Source: Auricularia sp. M13
Lineage: Eukaryota; Basidiomycota; Agaricomycetes; Auriculariales; Auriculariaceae
Length of the DNA stretch: 64,000 nt
Reading direction: 5' to 3'
Assembly: GCA_037042915.1 (NCBI GenBank)
Contig: CM073201.1
Location: forward strand, 930,001 to 994,000
The translations under genes and the position numbers were made by a program. This document shows, piece after piece, positions 33,701-49,000 of the stretch (its first letter is position 1; every line of letters begins with the position of its first letter). The notes below the pieces were generated by a model, which saw only the letters and a list, made by a program, of their open reading frames with translations, was not told the DNA's origin and did not search any database.

Positions 33701-34927
33701 ATCGATGCAGCACGCCGGGGACGTCGAACGGGAGGCCAGCAGCGTCAGGAGGTCTCCCAGCCTGAGCGCGCGGTCTTGCAGCATTGGCACCTGGTTTCTG
33801 ACCTGTCGGAACCTTGATCTGCACAGTGGAGCGCTTCCAGCCACGACCGAGGTTGTTCCCGAGCTCGCCATCAAGTGCGAGAACGTTGTTGATGCTGTCC
33901 CAGGGAACACCGCGCAGATCATCGGCCCGAAACTCAGGAGACAACAAAATCGAGAGAAGCGCCTGAAAGTCTGTCTTTGACTTGTCCCGTGAGAGATTAA
34001 ACCAGCGTCCAAGCTGCCACGACGACCAGTTGGGATATGGATCATAGGACGGTGCGGCACCTGCGGCGTCAGACGTTTTGGCAGAAATTGGATTCTCGTT
34101 GGTATTGGAGGCACTAGCATTGTCCGGCTGCCCGTAATAGAGGCGTGAAAGTCCAAAGACATTGACCTTAGTCCGAAGTGCGTTGAAGCGAAGCCGGACA
34201 TTGCCTGCGAGGTGCAGGAAAGACCCGATAACACGGGGCAAGAAAGAGACCGGCGCAGGATCGTCTGAGTCGCGTACAGGCTCGCGAGGTTGTGCTGAGG
34301 TTTCGTCGGGCTCGGGAAGGTCGTCCTGTATGTATCTGGCAGGCAAACGGCGCTGCCGAGGCGGTAGGATGGGTTCATCGACTATAACGATGTGAGACTT
34401 GAGCCTCATTGTTATATCTGAGAAATCTCACCATTTTGCTCCACTGCAGCTTCTGCCTGTGCCTCAATCTGTTGAAAGAGGTCAAAGAGCGGGACATCAT
34501 CGTCTTGCTGATTCTCCGCCGGAAATGCGTCCGGATTGATGACACAGTCTTTGTAGGCTTCAGGAGCAGAGGACGATGCAGGAGCTGGACGCCTAACAGA
34601 GCCCGAAGCTGTAGACCCACGATGGGAAAGTCCTCGGCGCTTGAGAGGGAAATTCTTGTATAAATCATGCATGAGACCATATGTAGACATGTTTTTTTCA
34701 ACACTACTCACCCCCTGGGCATACACCTTGGGACGCTTGGCTGGATTGAAGGTTGCGGCACTCCCAGGACCAGGAGCACTGCGCTTGTGGCTGCTAGTAG
34801 CCACAAGATTATCGATACTTGAGACATCCTCGTGCGCTTGCTTGCACTTGCGCTCGTGTCGCGTAAGGTCGGCGTCGCGTTCAAAGCTTCGGTCACAGCC
34901 CTGGCAGCGCAGCTCTTCTGCACTCAT
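30763..34927 (-). CDS. Plavaka-family transposase, multi-exon
   Basis: The ATG at 34927 begins MSAEELRCQGCDRSFERDAD, a C2H2-type zinc finger (C-x2-C...H-x4-C/H). A Ser/Pro-rich linker follows, and then the Plavaka core with hallmarks of the family: PFKQTWTPPMPGWLKENVF, AAIMLGSDETHLTQFGDAKL, CPCPRCLVRKEDVHRMG, DLMHEFELGVWKALFAHLIR and RMHTDSSLHIFHNTTRQLG. It ends FVDRDMLYRYLGLGVGH and an acidic Glu-rich tail. Exons alternate between frames with short GT-AG introns, e.g. 34928 back to about 34720, 33303-34409, about 32870-33310, 32540-33000 and 31060-32514 in pieces. Plavaka is a basidiomycete DNA transposon group related to CMC/EnSpm elements. Intactness of every splice was not verified. Confidence 0.82.
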
Positions 34928-35150
34928 GGACTCGTTGCCAAACACCAGATAGGCGTTACACTCGCAGTGCCCGAAATGACAGCGGCGGAGCGAGCGCGAA
35001 GCGATGGGAGCAGTTAAGCGTGCTTAGTCAGATCACGCCAACACGGGATTCACCGAAGTAGTATAATCTCAGCTTGAATTCACCTATTCCCACGACTGCA
35101 CGTGCTGAGACCGCACGGACCACCAACGGGGATCACCGGCCCCACTCTCC

Positions 35151-35157
35151 TATAAAA
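35151..35157 (+). promoter_or_regulatory. TATA box of the DUF6698-like gene
   Basis: TATAAAA lies 45 bases before the ATG at 35202, inside the short spacer shared with the divergent transposase gene. Confidence 0.5.
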
Positions 35158-35201
35158 TCCAGCCGGTTTTGTCTCATTTTGCACTTATCCCCCAACACGA
35201 T

Positions 35202-36968
35202 ATGAGCTCAATCAGGCGCCGCATTGCTGCACAGCCAAGAACTACACCCGCCGCACGTAAACAAGCGCGGACGACCAACAAGTCCCCGGGTGGGTCGAGT
35301 ACCGGCCCGTCGGCAACAAGTTCACCGGTCCAGCAACCAAACTCCGCCATCCAAGCTCAACCCCCCGGGCCAACGTCGCCCCCATCGCAGTCTCCCTCTC
35401 CGCCTGCCTCCACACCCGATGCCAGCACCACCACGGCAGATGTCGATGCCGTCAACGCCGGTGTGAAGCGGTCCTGTCCTGATGACGAGGACGATAACGA
35501 GGAGTAAGACCATTTTTTTACTATCCCGTGCTGAGGTCGGCTCACTCTAATTTCACAGAATGCATCCCATCGTTCGCCTCGGACGGCACTGGGGGCGCAC
35601 AGGCGATTGCTATGCCAAGATCAAACTGATGCTCAAGCTCGGCTTCGAACGTCGCAAAAAAATCGCCGAGGCGCAGTCTGTCGAAGGCGCTGACATCGAG
35701 GATGAGGATGAGGAGGAAGAGTATGGCATAGTGTATGTGTGCGATTTTTTTATTCCTGAGTTGCATCACTAATTTTTTTCAGCGAGTCGAGGCACATTGC
35801 TGCCTTCGAGCGTGCAATGGAAATTGAGCCAAACCTCGAGCAGTACATCTCGGAGCTCGGCGCCAAGGCGGTCATTATGATGGTGTGTCTGCGACTCTTT
35901 TTTTTTTGTCACTGTTCACCTCACGCACGAAATCCGTAGATGAACACCGCGCGCCGAAACGCTCGCGGCGAAGATGTCAAGAAGATCAAGGACATCATCA
36001 CGTTCCCTCGCTTCCGCGAGTGGAACCCACCCCTCCCCGAGCCCAAGGACAAGAAGGCCCGTGGGTGGAACCACGCAGAAATGGGCCGTATGTTGTGCCC
36101 AGTAGAGTACAATTTTTCGGATTCCGAGTCAGTCGTCTGCCAGCACCCATTTGCATTCTCTAACGTGTTGCAGAGTTCAACACAAGCTCAAGCACCGTGT
36201 GCTCCGCCCGAGTCCCACGCTGTATCCGCCATTTCTCTACAAGGACGAGAAGATTCACCAGAACAAGTTCCGCGGTTTTACGAAGAGCAAAGAGCTCGGC
36301 AAGGTATGTTGTTGGCACGCGTGCCATTAGTAGACTCTGATGCACTCCTACAGTCAGGCCGCATGCTCTTCACGGGCCCAAACACGATGAACGGCGGCTC
36401 GCCGCAGGCATCGTCCGTCGCGAAGCAATACGACATGACGGAGATGAACATGCCCGCCATCGCGTACACCTGCATGATAGTACGTCCCACCCTCCCTGCT
36501 GGTCATCCCGATAGCTGACGTGCTCAAATCCCGCAGTATTACTTTGCACTCTCGTCGGACGAGAAGTTCGACCCCGAAGGCAAGACGGGCTTCAAGTATC
36601 GGCAGTTTTACAATGGCCTGTTGGATCACCTCGAGGCCCTCAACGCGCGCCAGCGCAGCATCGTCCTGACATGGTGGAACAAGTACGTTCTGTGTGTCTG
36701 CTCCACACACTCTGCTGACATCCAGCTCAGGGAGGTCTTCCCTGATGATATCAACCCAACGACTGAGCTTCCTGACGGCGTGCTTCCCTACGCGCAGGAA
36801 ATGCTCGATGCGGGTGACCAGGATGACGATGACGACGGCGACGGGTGCGGAGCGGGTTTCGACGCGCCGACCGGCGACGAGTCGGATGTTGAGGAGGGCG
36901 GCACAGCAAGCCGTGGAGTGGGCGGTGCAGTGGGCGGCGCAGCAGGCGATGCAGCGGGCGGCGAGTAG
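35202..36968 (+). CDS. DUF6698-like protein, Plavaka neighbour
   Basis: Eight exons: 35202-35503, 35559-35732, 35783-35882, 35940-36127, 36174-36303, 36354-36479, 36537-36682 and 36731-36968; total 1404 nt, 467 residues. All introns are 46-57 nt GT-AG and all joins keep frame. Residues 1-100 are Pro/Ser/Thr-rich. The core has features I associate with the fungal DUF6698 family: GWNHAEMGRMLCPVEYNF, LYPPFLYKDE, GRMLFTGPNTMNGG, PAIAYTCMIYYFALSS and LTWWNKEVFPD. The tail is Asp/Gly/Ala-rich. Function is unknown; family members are numerous in basidiomycetes. It shares a divergent promoter region with the Plavaka transposase, which suggests it travels with the transposon. The start ATG is preceded by a TATA box. 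Confidence 0.82.
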
Positions 36969-37529
36969 ACCATCGTATTAGTGTTCAGAATATATATACT
37001 TAATTGCTTTCATTTGCCGTTCCAACGCCCGAGCCTGTCGAGCACCATGAAGCAGCCAGCAAGTTATTGCAGGGCAACAGCACTACCAGATGGACAACAT
37101 ATGACCAGCAGAGCTCAGGCGGCTGACACATGGCCTATGTATGGCCTTTAGATGACAGACAGCCCGCCATAATGCGGGAGTGTGGCCACGGCCCCGCCAC
37201 TTGGTATGTAGATGGCGTGGACGGTGAAATTCGTTGGCGCAGCATAATCGGATTGTCAGCGATGGCCATCGCGACACCATCAGGAGTCGATGGGCCCGGT
37301 TGCAATCGCTGATCATTCGGTGCCATCTCCGGCGGGTTTCCCCGATGGCCAAGCGCTCGAGAATCTATCGCTGCACCCTGACATTAATATTCTACGGACG
37401 CTCTCTCCCGGGAAAATTAATTCATGATATAATATAGACCTCACGATTTTCTCAGCCAGACAATAGTCTCTATTCAAACAGAGTAATCCAGGAAGCCGAC
37501 GAACCCCAACCCACAATTCGTTCGAACCA
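36969..37529. other. Intergenic region, nothing recognised
   Basis: 0.56 kb between the converging DUF6698-like and AlaRS genes. It must hold both 3' ends. A GATGGCCATCGC palindrome-like word (37259-37271) also occurs near 29861; significance unclear. Confidence 0.4.
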
Positions 37530-40747
<3,218 letters not shown>

Positions 40748-41101
40748 TTTCCGCGTCGGAAAGGCTCGTACGCGAGCAAGGCGCGGTGGGGGGCGGAAGA
40801 AGAGGCGTAGCAGGATGCTGTGACTCGCCCAGCGCGATTTGGACGCGATACCGGAGATTTCCGCTAAAGCATGTTTTGAGGCTAAATCAGGCGCTTGTCA
40901 ATTCAATCCAGTGATTCAGTCATTTCGCTCATGGAAAGTTGTTGTGTGCCGGTGTCGGGAAGATCTCCACGGATTCTAACGATTTCTATGTTCCCGGCTC
41001 AACTTGGGCTCAACATTCGCGAACATTGCCAGTGGATGCACAAAAGTCGGCTGCTTGGTCAACGGTCAATGGCCATCGGTAACAGAGTTCGTATAAGTTG
41101 A
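40748..41101. other. Spacer between AlaRS and cysteine synthase
   Basis: 354 bp upstream of the AlaRS ATG and downstream of the cysteine synthase stop. No gene is present, and no clear TATA box was picked out. Confidence 0.4.
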
Positions 41102-43180
41102 TCAATTGGGTTGCAAGAGTGCTTTAACAAGCCCTGCGTCTATGGGAATACCGGCCTTGTGCAGATAATCGTCATCCCAGAACTGAAGTTCGAATCAACT
41201 TCGGAACCCGCTTGAAAGAGAAGTTCGCACCTTGGAAAAATGTCGGGATCCCGAGTCACATCTGTATCGTCCATTAGACATCGGCAAGAGAAGTCTTACT
41301 GGTGAGGTAAGACGCACAGTATGGTCACGATAACGCGCTTGCTGCCCGCCCATCCCATCTTCTTCACGAGTTTGCAACAAGTCACCAGGTTCACAGCGCT
41401 GCTGGACCCGAGTAGCAGTCCGTCGTGCGATGCCACATGGCGAGCCATGGCTACAGCCTCTGCGTCCGATACCCTGGGGAACGAGAATGAGGATTACGAT
41501 TATCGATAAAGATACGGACTTACCGGAATGCGTCGTCTATGATGGGGAGACCAAGCTCCACATTCGCCGTAAGACGGTTCAAGCCTCTGCACGAGGTCAG
41601 TGCCGAGTCAAAGTATTCCCGAGCCACAGTGGTCGGAAAGTGATTCTCACATGCCCTCCACAACGGTATCTACCTATCGAGACGATGAGCTGCGAAGGTA
41701 AGCAATGGAGTGGGAAGGTGCGAACCTGATGTCGTCGACGAGTCCCTTCGCTCTCACGTTCGGAGTACATCACGCCATGCTTAATCTACTGAACGTTCAC
41801 AGAGAATCGCAGAATTGCGTACGAGCTCGCACACCTTGTTATAGAGGCCGGATCCTTGGCAATCCGCAAGCACGATACGAATATTGGGTAATCTGTCTTT
41901 CAGGTACCGCCCGACCCCCGCGATGGTGCCGCCAGTACCTGCAATGCGTGGTTATCCTTCAGTCCATATCGTCTCCGTGGATCAGCGTACCTGCACCGGA
42001 GACGAAGGCATCTGCCCGCCCGTCCAGCTGTTTCCATATCTCAGGCCCTGTACCCGTAATGTGTGCATGGAAATTTGCATGATTCTGTCGTCGTGGCACA
42101 GGTCAACCGATCGCGTCGAAGGAGGACCTGAGGTACCTCAAACTGGTCGGCAAAGTATCCTAAAGGGCCGTACTCTTGGGCGAGATGTTTTGCGCGATTC
42201 TAAAGACCGTTCCTCAGATCATGGACACTGTTGAAGGTACTAATGGACGCACAACGTACTGCAAGAATAATTTATCGGAAATGTCAACAATGCAGAGGGG
42301 GACACTCACTTGTCTCCGATCTACAATACTGGCAGGCCGAACGCGTTCGACATGGGCGCCGTAAGCTTCGACCGAGCGCATCTTCTCTACGGCTGTATCG
42401 TCGGGCATGACGATTGCTAGAGGACCAGTGACTACCAGAAGCACACCCTGCTCGGATATCGAACATACTAGCATCGTATCCTCTGGCGGCCATCATGCAT
42501 TTGAGAACAGAACTGCACGTGCGACCGCGCGCAGACGTACTTCGCTTTGGCCACCATCGCAATCGAAATGCCCGTCGACCCGGACGTGCCCTCGAATATA
42601 CGCGAGCCAGGACGAATATCGCCACGCCTCTCCGCCTCGGTGATGACTATTCCAGTGCGCGGTCAGTCAGTTCACGGACGCGGGAGACTCAGACAGACGG
42701 ACTTTGCAGCGCGACGCGGTCCTTGACGCTCCCGCCTGGGTTCAAGAACTTTGTGCTATCAATGTGCAGAAATTAATGAGCAATTGAAATCATAGCGTAC
42801 CTCCGCTTTGCCCTTCCCATCCCGATTTCAGTCCTCCAAGGTCAGAAATTCCGCGTAAAGCATTCCGTACCAGAATTTCGACCCCAAGCGCGTCGCTGAG
42901 CGAGTTGACGCGCACAAGCGGCGTGTTTCCTATGTAGAATGAGCATCCAGCAGTATGCACCGACGCGGCGCGAACCTATGAGCGCGAGCACGCCGGGCAC
43001 GATTTCGCCAGCGCTGGAGCGCGTGCCGAGCGCGATCGTGCCATCCGATGCTTGCTCTGCCCTGCCGTGGGCTTTTCTTCGAGTTGGGAGTGGAAGTAGC
43101 AGCGCTGCTACAGCGAGCGTGCTGAAGACTAGGAGCGCGGCATGTGTGGGCGTTATGGTGGTGGTCGCGGAGAGAGCCAT
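41102..43180 (-). CDS. Cysteine synthase-like PLP enzyme with N-terminal membrane anchor
   Basis: Multi-exon gene. The first exon is 42976-43180 and the second starts at 42929; further exons were followed by motif but not all boundaries fixed. It resembles O-acetylserine sulfhydrylases, which make cysteine from O-acetylserine and sulfide using PLP. Visible motifs are NTPLVRVNSLSD, GKAEFLNPGGSVKDR (PLP-binding Lys), EGTSGSTGIS (substrate loop), VMPDDTAVEKMRSVEAYGA and AGTGGTIAGVGRYLKD (phosphate loop). Before the catalytic domain is a hydrophobic helix (HAALLVFSTLAVAALLLPLP) followed by TRRK, a signal-anchor-like N-terminus. This layout is like the fungal mitochondrial outer-membrane cysteine synthase group (yeast Mcy1). 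It ends IDAGLVKALLQPN at 41102. Confidence 0.85.
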
Positions 43181-43945
43181 GACACACGTCTCGGAGATAA
43201 GCGCCCGGTTCACCGAGCTGATCACATCGTCGAGTATTGCGGTACGGTTCTCGTAGAAAGTTCATACAATCGAATTTCATATGAAAATGATACACAGCAG
43301 CCACACCTTCCTCTCAGCAGTCGAGGGAGTGCGGACGGATTTCATCAAGTCCTCCAACGCATTCGAGCTCCCACTCCCAGAGCTGCAACTTTGCGGATTT
43401 GACCTCACCTATATCTTATTGACTACACCGCGGTATTCTCAGGGAAATGCACCGTTAGCACAATCCGCACGTTTTCAGCGCTCCCCGCGGGCTTGGCGAC
43501 CGACGTCCCGCCCACAAGATACAGCACAGTGGCATGGTGGCATAAAGTCGAGCTGAAAGAGTGGAAACTGAGCGGTGATGATGCCCACTATGTAGACGCT
43601 CCCTCTGATGATGACCTGCTACTGCTGTGAGCCTATTGTCAAATCTTCCTACATGTACTGCATTTTTTATGTATGCAATCTCTGTGCGACTACAGTTTAG
43701 TGTAATCTGCCGTCTCTTGGGGCCTGTCTGAAGCTCTCCGTCGTCGTTGCCACAGGGGATTGCTTCACTGTGGATCTTCTCCGAGTTCTCGGGCGTTCTC
43801 GAATGCGCCGGCGCTCCGGGTCCGCAGAGTCCGGTGAACGCCGGAGTTCGCGAATGTTCAAGTCGAGCGTCCACCACAACCTACGCTCCTACTTATACCG
43901 GGACTAGTTCTGTCTGCGCAGCCCGACCCCGCATCGCCGCCCTCG
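43181..43945. other. Divergent intergenic region
   Basis: 765 bp between the cysteine synthase ATG and the acidic orphan. It serves as promoter for both; no gene is supported inside it. Confidence 0.45.
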
Positions 43946-44734
43946 ATGACGAGCACATTCTACTATCAGCCGACAGCGCCGCACGCGTTCGCAGATGCTA
44001 GCTACTATCGGGCTGGGCCGACCTCCTTCATGCCCGCTTCATCGTCTATTTCGCGCCCTCTGAAGCGCAAGCATGATTCGCAGTCGTCCTCTGACGACGA
44101 GCTCGAGTCAAGCCGGTCGCCTTCGCCGCCCGTGGCGGCCAAGCGCAGACGCTGTGCCACTGTCGAACGCGGCTTCGAGGGCCTCCGCCTCGAGCCGTCC
44201 CCGCCTCCCCAGCCTGTCGTCGAGGAGCCCGAGGACTTTCTTCCAATCAATGCACCAAGCGGCCACCCGTACTCGTACTATCCCGAACCCGAGGAAGTCC
44301 AAGAGTACACGCCGCCGACGCGCGAAGTGCATATGCACAACAGCAGCTGGTACGAGCCCGAGAAAGACCGTATGTACAAGGCTCCCCGCAACGTCTTCAG
44401 AGTCGCTCATGTTTCGCCAGGCATCGTTGTCACCGATCTCGACGCGTCGGACTCGGAGGCTGAAGCAGAGGAAGAGTCGGATGCGGACGGTGGTATCAAG
44501 CTGTACAGCGCGCTCTACGATGCCCTCAAACGGTCATCCATCCCCGAACTGTCCCTTCCCCGCGAGGAGGCAAGCTCCGCGCTAGTCCTTTTCCGCCCTT
44601 CTCCATGGTCGTCGACGCTCCCTCCACCAACGATCGAAGTCCTCGACGACCCGGAGCCCGAACTCCGCGTCGACGACGGCGAACCCATGGATAGCGGCGA
44701 ACCCATGGATATTGATCCTATGGATGTCGAATGA
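43946..44734 (+). CDS. Acidic, probably nuclear hypothetical protein
   Basis: Single exon, 262 residues. Near residue 35 PLKRKHD and near 65 AAKRRR make a two-part nuclear localisation signal around a Ser/Asp-rich acidic patch (SQSSSDDELESS). The middle has a compact stretch (HMHNSSWYEPEKDRMYKAPRN) that may be conserved. The C-terminus is Asp/Glu/Pro-rich with a small repeat (GEPMDSGEPMDIDPMDVE). Composition suggests a transcription- or chromatin-associated factor, but no domain is recognised. Confidence 0.65.
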   Translation: MTSTFYYQPTAPHAFADASYYRAGPTSFMPASSSISRPLKRKHDSQSSSDDELESSRSPSPPVAAKRRRCATVERGFEGLRLEPSPPPQPVVEEPEDFLPINAPSGHPYSYYPEPEEVQEYTPPTREVHMHNSSWYEPEKDRMYKAPRNVFRVAHVSPGIVVTDLDASDSEAEAEEESDADGGIKLYSALYDALKRSSIPELSLPREEASSALVLFRPSPWSSTLPPPTIEVLDDPEPELRVDDGEPMDSGEPMDIDPMDVE

Positions 44735-45635
44735 CTTGGAGTGTGAAGCGTCTACATTGTTTATGAGCTGCGTCGCTTTCTTCTGCTTTGGTGTATTAAT
44801 GGTATTGCAAGCTTTGTACATGCTGAATCTAGCAAACGTCTGATCTGGAACTGTCGCGGAACGCCCGAGCAAAGATGGACTCAATGCAATGGTGTTTTCC
44901 TCTCTTGGACTTTTTCGCGTTGTGCTCCCGTGTGCAGCCGCTCATAGATCGATGCCGGCTAACGCTGTGAGCACTGTCCATTGTGCTGTTCTGCTCCCGA
45001 CTCGGTTCCCCGTCTCGTGTCGACCCTTTCCATATGCTACATATGTATCAGGTGCTCTTCACTTGCCAACGCAGTCTGCACTGGCACCGGCGTCTTGGCT
45101 CCACGCTCGTTATACTCGTACTTCTACTGGCCTGGGCCCTGTATGACCTCGCGCCGGTTGCTGCTTACTGCACTGGAACGATTATCTTCCATCGTAAAGT
45201 CTGTAAAGGAGACTATTAGCGCTATATCATGCTCTTCGAACTTCGCATGCAATCTTCATGCAATACATTCTGGTCTGTCACGGCAGAGCACTCGTCACTC
45301 GCCGAGACCGACGCCCAAAGGAGGAGAGAGGGACGAGGAAGAACGGACAAGCGGTACAATTGACCAGACCAAACCTAGGGTACACGCATCTACACCCTAC
45401 AACCTATATATCCCTCCACAAGGTCCACTGATCCGGTCCAGGGTGATCCCGGAGCTGAAGGGTCTATCCACAATCGTCTCCCACGGTGCCAGCACTCTAC
45501 CACACCTCCAGTCGAACAGGGTCCGAGACAGGGCGAAGGCGCCGAGGTATGCCACACACACACACACCCACCGAGGGCACGGACCGATAAGGAGGGCACC
45601 TCCCGAGTACATGGGGAGAGCGCCGAGCTGTTGAG
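44735..45635. other. Intergenic and repeat-like DNA left of the LTR element
   Basis: 0.9 kb with no supported gene. 45175-45219 repeats 27631-27675. From about 45290 it becomes rich in CCGAG words, and a CA dinucleotide run lies at 45552-45570. The last five bases before the LTR (45636-45640) are the target duplication. Confidence 0.45.
45175..45219 (+). repeat. Dispersed repeat copy 2 (about 45 bp)
   Basis: Near match to 27631-27675 in the same orientation, with one gap and a few differences. Confidence 0.5.
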
Positions 45636-45640
45636 GCCAC

Positions 45641-45950
45641 TGTAGGAGTTACGGGTTAGCGTAGTTACTCCCTTGCGTCCCGGAGTAGATACCAGGCCTG
45701 TTTACTAATATTTTGGCAACACACTCTTATCCCGCAACTTTTTCTCGACACGCGCTCGCCGACGCTCGCGCACTGAGAACCGCGGGAACCCTCTCTTATC
45801 CCCGAGTCGGGGACAGTATCTCTTGACGTGTGACGCTTGCCAGGGTCTCGACACCTCTGACAGGCGCAACGTCCTTTCCGGCCGTTCGACCTTTGCTAGC
45901 CTTTCGGACCCTCATAGTCTGTGACCTATTCGTCTCGAATAGCTCTCACA
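45641..45950 (+). repeat. Left LTR, 310 bp
   Basis: Begins TGTAGGAGTT and ends AGCTCTCACA. Same length and, by eye, same sequence as 56564-56873. Confidence 0.95.
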
Positions 45951-46027
45951 GAGGTGGACGAATTGGGATCCACCTAGCGAGGTCAACGGCTTCTACAGAA
46001 TCATATACGCGTTTTCTGGCGTTGTGA

Positions 46028-49000
46028 ATGTGTGCCGCGTCCGGTCCGAAGATTGCAAAACCATCCGACCGCACGGCTTCATCCACAACCGTCATTCCCA
46101 GCGCGAGCAATACCGCTTCCTCTGAAGTCGCGACCAGCTCGTCGGGTTCCACGAGCTCCGACGCTTTCGCTACCCCTACCAAGGACTCCTTCGTCCGCGA
46201 CGAGGCTCCGCATCTCCTCGTCCCGCTCGCTCCTACTCGCCGCGAACCGTACACCTACAAAGGGCAGAAGTCCTTCGTGGCGACCGGGCCTACTCGTGCG
46301 CAACCAGCTAAGCCTTCCTTGCCGGCCTCGCCATTGGTCGAACTACAGACCCGCTCTACGCGCAACCGCTCTACTTCGATGGAACGCAGCTCTACGAACG
46401 ACCCTTCGGGCGCCGGCAACGACAGCACTGAAACGGTGACCCCAGCTAAGCCGAAAGCGACGCAGGCCGGTGACGCGAGCGCTGGTCCTGAGAAGACGCC
46501 TGGCTACGTCGTACGCGAGAGCCTCTACAACGACTACATGGAGCGTAACATACCCGTCGATCTGGGTGAAGAAGACGGTGCTGCGGACGGCAAGCCTGCG
46601 CAACAGCTGTTCGACACGCCATATGGCATCGTCAACAACGCGCGCCAGCTGCCAGTACTCAAGGAGTACTTCACGCGGTCGGGATCCCGCCACCGCTTTA
46701 TTATCGGCATAGTCGGTCGCTTCGAAGCGGCGGTGGAGCTCCTGCGTGAGCTCATTGAGCGCGCGCATGTGCACCTCGCGGTTCCGGAAAGCCAGCGTCT
46801 GGTTCCCGAAGGATGGCACGAGTCGATGGAGTTCCTCATCAACTCGGATTTCGACCGCTATGGTGAAGCCATACGCGCTTTCCGCTACGTTACGAGCTGG
46901 ATCGACTTCGCGGCCGTGTACCTTCATTACTTGCTAGGTCGAGCGTCGCGCGCCGACATCCCGCCTAAGCCAGAATCGCCGGAGGAGGAGCTAAAAGGCC
47001 ACTACAACAGCTTCGCGCAAGCAACCGCGAAGGCTGCTCGCTCTAACTCGCGGGCTCCTCTCCCTTCGAACGCCCCGTCGCCGGTTCCAACGCGCCCAGC
47101 ATCCCCTGACGCGCCGTGGACTGCGAAGGATTCAGTAGTGGCTACGAAAATCTGGATGACGGAAGAACCGGTCCATTCTTTCTTTGGCGCGCCGTTCAAG
47201 AAGGAGTCGAGGCGCCTGACCTACGCGCGTAACCCCAGGGATTTCTCGGACTTTGACGGTCTAGCAGGCGTGGGTTCCCCGCTGTACAGACCCAGAGTTC
47301 CGCCGGCCGAGCCGCAGGTGCCGCTGATCGACCAGCTTGCGCAGAAGCGCTCCAAGCCGATCCAGCTGGACCCTCTCCGTATGGCGCATGCTCTCGAACC
47401 TGGCGCGTCGACTCGTGTTGCTACCCCCGTCACCGCTGGCAAGAATGTATCGCCGAACCCGTTCTTATCACACAAGCTGCCGCCGTCGCGCGACGAAGTC
47501 GACTCGCGCATGATCTCGCGCCGCGGAGGAGGACCCCCCGACGATGACGACGACGACGGCGGCAGCAGTGGGCGAGGTGGAGGTGATGCTCGAGGGCGTA
47601 GCCGCTACCCTACGGGAGGCGGCGGCGGCCCTGGAGGACCGGATGACGGCAACGACGGAGGCGGCGACGGAGGAGGTCCCCCGCATAGGACCGGTGGCGC
47701 TCAAGGGGATCAGCGTGTTGGCGGGTTCGTCCTCGACACGCGGATTAAAATCTCGGAGCTGCCCACTTGGGACGGGGAAGAAGATGCCGCGCTGGAGTAC
47801 TTCAGCAAGCTCAACGAATGGGCCAGAGCCGGCATCGACAGCCAACTCTTTCACCAGCTCCCTTCCGCCGCGCCGCTGCGTTTCACGGGCGATCTGGCGA
47901 AATGGTGGAGCAACTCCACTCCCGAGTTGCGCGCGCGCGTGCAGCAGAGCTTTCACACCTTTATTCCCGGCTTGCGCGAGTACTACTTGTCGCATCGCTG
48001 GGCCGAGGACCGACACTCTGACTTTCTGGCTATGAAGTTCCGCCAGCGAGGCCACGAGCGTGAGTCGCCGTTCGAGTACATCAATAGGCGGATCTTCTTA
48101 GCTCGCGTTTTGTTCGACCTGTCGTCTCAGGACCTTGTGAACGAAGTTCTGGCGAACACGCCCCCGCAATGGGCGTACGTGATCGGCGAGCATAACATCA
48201 AGAACACGGACGACTTGATGACCCGCATCAAGCAGTTAGGCCCGTCACTCACGTCGGCCTACCTAGCTGGGCGCACCGTCGACGACTCGGACATTCAACA
48301 CAAGGTCGAGAAGGCGCTCAACTCGTATTTCAGCAAACAGAGCCTGCAACGTCCGGTCGTCAACAACAATCCTTTTCTCCGGCCGCCACCCGCAAAGCCG
48401 CACTACGGAACTGCGCACGTCGCGGATGTCCCAGCGGAGTCAGCAAGCGAGAAGGACGGAGTCGCTATCGTCGACAGCTCGCCCGCGTATACGCCGGAGC
48501 TCGTTGGCGCCAACGTCGCGCTCGTCAACAGCGTCTACGCGTTCCTGGGGGGCAAGCAGCGTCCGCCTCCCAAGGATGGATACCCGTACACAGAGAGCGA
48601 CGTGCGTAGCAAGAAGAAACCGCCCTCGCCGTGCAAGGTCTGTGGCAGCCCTTGGCACTGGGATAGAGAGTGCGGTCACTACCTCTCGTACTCGATGCGT
48701 AAAGGACAGGGAGTGATGTACGCTTCGGACCGTCCGCCAGAGGAAGAAAAAATGTATGAAGCTGTCTTCCTGGGTTTCGCTAATGAATCTGCGTTTTCCT
48801 CGTGCGCGGCTGGCAAGGAGTCTCGGGACTACCTAGCTAAATTCTTTCGGGGAGCGCCTACCGTACTGGAAGTGGAAGACGACGAGGTTTCCGCGCACAA
48901 CCTTCGACCCAAGCTACACGGGATGGGCATCCTCGAAGACGCCGACAAGGTCGACGACCTCGAGCACGGACCACCATTGCATTCTGCGCCGCCGCGTCCG

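Larger units (their letters stand above)
30763..36968. mobile_element. Plavaka-type transposon unit with companion gene (ends not found)
   Basis: The transposase gene on the minus strand and a DUF6698-like gene on the plus strand diverge from a shared 274-bp spacer. The span given is the coding extent only. Terminal inverted repeats and target duplications were searched for by eye on both sides and not found, so true ends are unknown and the unit may be larger or degraded. Confidence 0.5.

Noticed and set aside
29736-37529. Terminal inverted repeats of the Plavaka unit
   Set aside because: No convincing pair was found by eye; shared GATGGCCATCGC words at 29861 and 37259 are too short to call.
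41180-41205. T-loop-like GTTCGAATC as a tRNA
   Set aside because: No acceptor or anticodon stem could be formed around it, and it lies in the cysteine synthase gene.
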